From the NCBI GenBank assembly GCA_963682175.1, contig OY821777.1:3861501-3925500 (forward strand): 64,000 nucleotides of DNA, in the 5' to 3' direction. The DNA comes from Triglochin maritima (taxonomy: Eukaryota > Streptophyta > Magnoliopsida > Alismatales > Juncaginaceae). The notes below the pieces were generated by a model that saw only the letters and a program-made list of their open reading frames with translations, did not search any database and was not told the origin of the DNA. Positions 59,950-64,000 of this stretch are shown piece by piece (within the stretch, counting starts at the first letter, position 1; every line of letters begins with the position of its first letter). Position numbers and translations under genes: made by a program.

Positions 59950-62900
59950 GAATTATATTCAAAATAAATTTAATTAAGCCGGTCAAGAACCGGTCCAGAC
60001 ATCTAGAACAACCCAAAATAATTTTTTCAGTGTGATTTTAGATTTGACTTTTTCCATCGTATCGGTTTGCAGTCCAGATCATCAGTTTTGGATCAATGTA
60101 AAACTTCATGGTTGTAACTTGTAACCGTGGACATGAACTAAAATTACTTTTTCTACATATCCCCCACGTACTATTATATTCATACATCGTCGTGATACAT
60201 ATGAATTCGAAAAAAATGTTACATTTGATAAGATAGCACGAGCACGGTTAAAATCGTCAATAATGAATATCCTTATTTATAGTTTTCTTAATTGATGTTT
60301 TTGCTGGTTCTTGCCTCCCCTCTCAGAAGGTTAAGATTGGATATCGAATTTCAGAAGTACAATTTACATGTTTAGAGGCTCTTTGGGATTTAAATTGGGA
60401 GGAAAAGTATATATTACTAGATAAAATGTATAAAAAAATCGATGGAAAGGATAAATAAATAAATAATAATACACAGTTACACACCCATGTGGGCACCACA
60501 ACATTTTTTTGTAATATTTTTTTTATCGTGTCCGTTACCTACAATGATATGTAGGTGCACGTGTCGCGATCTGATTGGATAGTTTCTAGATGTTTCCACT
60601 AACCTTTCCATAATTCCATGCTCTCCGAATTAGCCAAAAAAAACCTCTCCATGCTCTCCACGTTCCTGAAGATATCGTTCCAATTATGACCTTCGGATCC
60701 AAATCCAACGGTCGGCATTCCATATCTTACTGTCCCAGACCGGTACAAGATTTTGCTTTTGCAGCAGCACGCCTCTGCAGTCATAGTATTGGAGAAAGTT
60801 ATCTAATGTTTCAGTATTCACTATTGACACTTGACGTATGTTTTATTTGATGGATTACCAAAAATGCAAATATATAATTGACCGGGGAGAAACCACATTA
60901 CTAGTTTGGTAATGAGTAATTATAATAATCTTTATTTCTCATTTGCTTCTTTCATATACCTACAGATACAGTATACGTTTCCATGGAGCGATGGAACCCT
61001 TACTCTATTATACATAATTACATCCAAAATTACCATATGAAGTTTAAACGTTTCCAAAAATAATTCAATCAAACCTTACGTTTGGATATCACTGGTTGTA
61101 AGTACCTTCCACTTTCTATATATACTTGGGAAGTAGATAATAAAGAGAAACATAGTTTAGCCCCCTGATGTGCGGGATTTGAAGCGCAGTGGCTAAATTT
61201 CTCATAGTGTTTGTATAGAATATTACATGGAGGAACGTAGTTCGCATTAAACTTTCAAATTACTCAATTTTAAAGGTATATCTTCAAATCCATGACATTT
61301 TTTTATCAATGTAAAATCATTTGGGGGATAGTTGGAAATATCTAAAAAATATCATCTGCTTGGTGGGAAAAGGTCAAGATTTTTTGGCAAAAGCAAGCAA
61401 GGGTTAGATATTTTTATTGAAGATGAGATTTTTTTCCTGAATTTTGGACTTTTCATTGATAGGGTCATGGGTTGGGAGGATCACGAATGTATGATGGAGT
61501 GTGGTGGCGCGTCTTATCTTGGAAATGGATTAGATTGGGTTCCATTTGTGTGCTCCTTTTTCCTATGTTTTTTTGCGTTTCTAGGTTTTATTATTATTAT
61601 TATTATTTTATAAGTTTTAGTCCCTAGTCAAAGATTATATATAAAGCAACCTAAAATTTCGTTATTATGGAACTCTATCTTTTTATTTAGCATTGAACAA
61701 ACAAATGCTTATAAGTCGATATATTTGCAACCTAACAACACAATACATTGGGGGGGGGGGAATTGCGCCATAATTTGACGGGATTTTTTTTCCTGAAAAT
61801 TGTAGACAAATTCTAAAATGCTACTTTGGAGATTGTTTTTTTATTCGTGTAGCGGTTCATAGGCATCTCGTCGGTGTCGTTGTGATATAAGCTGCTCGTT
61901 GTGCAATTTTATAATGTTCGAGGCTGTACACAAAAAATTCCCAAGCCAAAAACATATTAGAATATTATTTACAATCTCAAAACATTGAAAATATAAAAGG
62001 AATGAAAAAATTGCCTTGATGTAGTGAAATCATATATAACTCCAGGAGCAACAAAAAACACGCAAATAAATAAGTACACGCACGAATGGAGTTTACATAC
62101 TGAAGCCAATTTTAAAAGGTTACCACCTCAATAAGACAATAACTAATTGTTCCAAAACCACCTCATGTTGTCTTGTTGGGCACTCCATTATGTTAAAAAA
62201 AATCGAACCCCTTGCTAATCTTGGTAAGTGCTTAGCAATTTTTATAATACCACATCACACAATGCTTGCCACAAGTAGAAAAACCCCACACGTCATCATC
62301 ATGTTCGCCATTTGGGTCATGAATTACAAATTTACAAACCCCAAAAACAACAAAATCACTGCCAAAAGATGTGGAAAGTGAGGTTGGTATTTAATCCTGG
62401 GTTTTGTGAGTTTTTTTGCAATATCACCGTCTCCGTCTGATATTCTGACAACATAGCGCACTCACCCACCCTTTACCGGCCGTACCTTCCAACTTTCTAA
62501 CCAACTGATTTCATTTGTTCTCCTTTTTTCCACATAATTTTGTCCTCTTTGGTTGCATTTCGTTTCACATCTATGTACTTTTCATGGTAATTCTTTTGGA
62601 TTGGAATCACATACCACAATAATGTGTTTCTAATTTTCACGATAAAATTAGCAGAATGAAGAAAGATAACACAACTTGCAAAGAAGGCCTGGCAAAACAT
62701 GTTTTGTTCTGTCCTTGCTTTGCTTGTGTGAGCAATAGTCTTTTGGAATGTGAATAAATTGATAGACGTGACGTAAATTCTTGGCACAGTGATTTAAATA
62801 AATGAAATATGTGTATCACTAAATTGTTTTTTAAAGGAGAAACATTGGAAAAAGTGTAATGCAAGTACTCCTACTAATTCTCCTCAAGCAAAGATAACTT

Positions 62901-63272
62901 ACTTATCCAACTAGAGATCTCAATCTCAGCAGTGAACAGATCTTAGTCAAATAAACACCCACTAATCAGTAATGACATCCAAAACAAGAAAAGTAAGAAA
63001 ACCTTTCCAACTCAGCCTTACCCAAATTTCCCAAACTTAACCACAGTTAAATCTGGATCCGAAATATCTCCCCCAAACAGATCGCAATCCAGAAGATTAG
63101 AAGAAGAACAAACCCACCACATCCTCCACCAAATCCAACCGTCCATTACCGAAACCTCCATTCACAACCGTCAAAAAAAGAAGAAAACCCACATTTCCAA
63201 AAAAGAAAAGATAAATAATATTCCCATTCTGCCCACACCTCTCTCTCTCTCTCCACTTTTTTTTTTGTTGTC
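59948..63272. other. Intergenic DNA upstream of the last gene
   Basis: AT-rich with no convincing gene. It contains a G run of 11 at 61750-61760 and an (ATT)n stretch at about 61590-61607. Short frames (61332-61613, 62190-62381, 62497-62787 minus) have no recognisable domain. Confidence 0.45.
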
Positions 63273-63278
63273 TATAAA
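63273..63278 (+). promoter_or_regulatory. TATA box of the possible PUF gene
   Basis: TATAAA in TGTCTATAAACACAAC, preceded by a CT-repeat tract (63240-63254) and followed by an AG-rich leader. Transcription would start near 63305, giving a leader of about 340 nt. Confidence 0.55.
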
Positions 63279-63338
63279 CACAACACAAAACAACACAACA
63301 CACACGAGAGAAGAAAATATAGAGAGAGGGAGAGAGAG

Positions 63339-63644
63339 GTGAGAGTGCTCGTCCTTCCATGGCTTCTTCAGCTGTTTGGTTTGGTTTGGTTTGATTTGAT
63401 CCTCCAATTGTGGAATAGCAAAGCTGTCACAATTCACAAACTCACAACCCACACTGTCCTCCTCTTCTCTCTCCACCACTCCACCTCCATCTTTCCTTTT
63501 CCGCATGCCCCAACCACCCACCTCCTCTTAGACCCCACGAAAACCCACCTCCATTCCCATTTGCCCCCGACTCCGTCTTGGGTCACTCTCTTTTTCGTCT
63601 TCTCTTTCGGTCTTCTTTCGCTTTTCCTCTGTTTTTGTGTTTAG
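63339..63644 (+). other. Upstream open frame in the 5' leader
   Basis: A 101-codon frame in the leader ends with TAG at 63642-63644, two bases before the main ATG at 63647. A second short upstream frame (12 codons with stop) starts at 63359. The 101-codon product is hydrophobic and His/Thr-rich with no domain, so any role would be in translational control. An alternative is that an intron removes it. Confidence 0.4.
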
Positions 63645-63646
63645 AG

Positions 63647-64000
63647 ATGATGATGATGAGTGGGAGGGAGGAGGAGAGGGAGTTTGATATGTTGTTAGGT
63701 GAGATCCCCCACGTGACTTCTCCCGTTGGTGGTGGGGAGGAGTGGTTGTACTCGTCCGGTGGTGGTTTCGGTCGGAGTTGTTACGGAAGCAGTGGTGGGA
63801 GTTCTAGTGGAGTGTCGGGTTTTTTGTCTTCGAGGACCTCCGGGACGAGCTCTCCGATAGGAGAACGCTCGCAGTTTAACGGCATTGTGGATGGTCTCAA
63901 TGCCCTCCGTATTGGACCCCAATGGGGTTGTTTCGGGCGTGGTGTCGATTGGGGTGGCGAGTTGGGACAATTGGGGAAGGAATTCGGGTACCCGACCCTC
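63647..64000 (+). CDS. N-terminus of a possible Pumilio/PUF RNA-binding protein, runs off the window
   Basis: From MMMMSGREEEREFDMLLGEI the frame stays open for 118 codons to the window edge. The product is Gly/Ser-rich (SSGGGFGRSCYGSSGGSSSG) with NGIVDGLNALRIG near the end. The opening EFDMLLGEIPHVTSP resembles the short N-terminal motif (LLGEIPxxTS) of plant Pumilio homologues such as the APUM12 type, which bind mRNA 3' UTRs through C-terminal PUF repeats. Those repeats would lie beyond the edge, so the assignment rests on this short match. The start is the first of four consecutive ATG codons, after a TATA box and leader. Confidence 0.45.
   Translation, partial: MMMMSGREEEREFDMLLGEIPHVTSPVGGGEEWLYSSGGGFGRSCYGSSGGSSSGVSGFLSSRTSGTSSPIGERSQFNGIVDGLNALRIGPQWGCFGRGVDWGGELGQLGKEFGYPTL

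Overview
The window is nuclear DNA from a flowering plant, most likely a eudicot. Host genes are split by GT-AG introns, intergenic DNA is long and AT-rich, and several classes of plant transposable elements are present. No RNA genes, CRISPR arrays or operons were seen. I cannot name the species.

Host genes: (1) a complete ten-exon trehalose-6-phosphate phosphatase gene on the minus strand (17636-19702); (2) a minus-strand NHL/LEA-2-type membrane protein locus (47163-47926) broken by two stops and a frameshift; (3) a plus-strand gene for a 601-residue ARM-like/TPR protein (coding exons 53875-54843 and 55617-56453, probable 5' noncoding exon near 51.85-52.24 kb); (4) the first exon of a possible Pumilio/PUF gene that runs off the right edge (63647-64000).

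Mobile DNA: a CACTA end (to 2035) abutting an old GTCGACC-rich LTR; a 4.45-kb Mutator-like element (7849-12298) with a decayed FAR1-type transposase and a convergent decayed plant-mobile-domain gene; an LTR fragment at 14.1-14.6 kb; a Ty1-copia relic (21.2-23.9 kb); a foldback repeat (24.6-25.1 kb); two copies of one MITE placed in TA repeats (27963-28168 and 46658-46860); a long-TIR Mutator-like element (30420-33614) holding a nested solo LTR (30885-32445); a complete, very young Ty3-gypsy chromovirus (36823-45386) with apparently identical 1975-bp LTRs, AAATC target duplications and an uninterrupted gag-pol frame; and a solo LTR of a related family (about 48.5-50.1 kb).

The two most unusual patterns are these. 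First, the 7849-12298 element has the same 22-bp minisatellite filling an intron in both of its convergent genes, each time starting just after the 5' splice site and reading in that gene's own sense, so the element holds a large inverted pair of arrays. Second, a palindrome, CGGTCGACCG, is clustered in the LTRs of at least two unrelated retrotransposon families across the window. Three poly-C runs of 28-32 bases are also unusual and may be assembly artefacts.
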